From DATKWV01 sp035529405 (GTDB taxonomy: Bacteria > Planctomycetota > Phycisphaerae > Sedimentisphaerales > Anaerobacaceae), in the NCBI GenBank assembly GCA_035529405.1, contig DATKWV010000070.1, positions 1 through 17,514 of the forward strand: 17,514 nt of DNA, given 5' to 3'. The notes beneath the pieces are model-generated. The model searched no databases, was not told the DNA's origin, and saw only the letters and a list, made by a program, of their open reading frames with translations. Shown piece after piece: positions 17,220 to 17,514 of the stretch (position 1 is its first letter; each line of letters starts with the position of its first letter). A program made the position numbers and the translations under genes.

Positions 17220-17249
17220 AATATAGCCCTATCTGCCGCTGTTTCTCAA
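17220..17249 (-). promoter_or_regulatory. rhamnose operon promoter
   Basis: Read on the minus strand: TTGAGA (17244-17249), an 18-base spacer, then TATATT (17220-17225). Each box matches the sigma-70 consensus at 5 of 6 positions. Transcription should begin near 17213, with a leader of about 60 bases before the GH106 ATG at 17152. It is the best promoter-like sequence in the window and sits between a strong terminator and the first operon gene. Confidence 0.65.
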
Positions 17250-17317
17250 CTATTATTTCAAAAAATTGTCTCAGCCCTCACAGCCTTTTCCCTCACACAT
17301 CGCCTGTGCTTGTGCAC

Positions 17318-17355
17318 AAAAAACCCAGGCCTGCACCATTCGGTGCAGGCCTGGG
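17318..17355 (-). terminator. strong intrinsic terminator
   Basis: On the minus strand a perfect 14-bp stem, CCCAGGCCTGCACC pairing with GGTGCAGGCCTGGG around a GAAT loop (17324-17355), is followed directly by six T (17318-17323). It begins 33 bases after the stop codon of the partial gene to the right, ends that transcript and separates it from the rhamnose operon promoter. Confidence 0.95.
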
Positions 17356-17388
17356 TCTGATACAAACAGTACTTTCAACAACAGCTCA

Positions 17389-17514
17389 TTACGGCCAAAA
17401 CTGCTCTTTGAGCCACGTTGTCGCCATCGCTGAAAAGTCCTTAAAGTCAATCTTATTGTCATCGTACACGTCTGTGCTGAGCCCTGTGCTCTTTAACAGC
17501 GGCTCTACCGGCTG
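17389..17514 (-). CDS. C-terminal EF-hand/dockerin-like tail of a protein (partial)
   Basis: The frame is open from the right edge to a TAA at 17389-17391, giving 41 C-terminal residues. The segment VYDDNKIDFKDFSAMATTWL (residues 16-35 of the visible part) follows the calcium-binding loop plus helix pattern of a dockerin type I or EF-hand repeat: D18, D19, N20, K21, D23 and D26 as ligand-type residues, then a hydrophobic helix ending in W-L. Such 'DxNxDFxDFxxLAxxWL' endings are common on secreted proteins and polysaccharide-degrading enzymes of Phycisphaerae planctomycetes, though their partner there is not established. The body of the protein, and so its function, lies outside the window. 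It is transcribed in the same direction as the rhamnose operon but is closed off by a terminator. Confidence 0.75.
   Translation of the reverse strand, partial: QPVEPLLKSTGLSTDVYDDNKIDFKDFSAMATTWLKEQFWP

Noticed and set aside
17271..17462. 63-codon minus-strand frame over the terminator region
   Set aside because: It runs through the strong hairpin and overlaps the dockerin-like frame in another register; the latter has clear motif support.

Overview
The window reads as a Planctomycetota chromosome segment, most likely class Phycisphaerae (Sedimentisphaerales-like). This is inferred from three things: the EF-hand/dockerin-like C-terminal tail encoded at the right edge, a type common on secreted proteins of that group; the mix of rhamnose genes; and the moderate GC content. 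No rRNA, tRNA, mobile element or CRISPR array was seen, and no gene looks broken.

Left part (1-4330): the 3' end of an unrecognised plus-strand gene; a minus-strand metallo-beta-lactamase-fold hydrolase; then, from a back-to-back promoter region, a plus-strand MsbA-type ABC exporter with a PDZ-like domain in its first extracytoplasmic loop, followed by a GH130 mannoside phosphorylase-like protein.

Right part (4355-17249): a seven-gene minus-strand operon for L-rhamnose use. In transcription order it encodes a secreted GH106 alpha-L-rhamnosidase, rhamnulokinase (RhaB), a degenerate PHP-domain protein, an unusual zinc-type MDR dehydrogenase with two Rossmann-like segments, L-rhamnose isomerase (RhaA), an NCS1-family permease and a fused rhamnulose-1-phosphate aldolase/lactaldehyde dehydrogenase (RhaEW type). 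A good sigma-70-like promoter lies 5' of the operon. Just downstream of its -10 box is an 11-bp direct repeat with a 21-bp period, a probable operator. A strong terminator isolates the operon from the upstream gene, whose last 41 codons are visible.

Working model: the GH106 enzyme releases terminal rhamnose outside the cytoplasm, the permease imports it, RhaA makes rhamnulose, RhaB makes rhamnulose-1-phosphate, and RhaEW splits it to DHAP and L-lactaldehyde and oxidises the aldehyde to lactate. The MDR and PHP-like proteins sit between the kinase and isomerase genes and have no place in the known pathway. They, the nucleobase-type permease and the PDZ-bearing exporter are the least described parts of the window.
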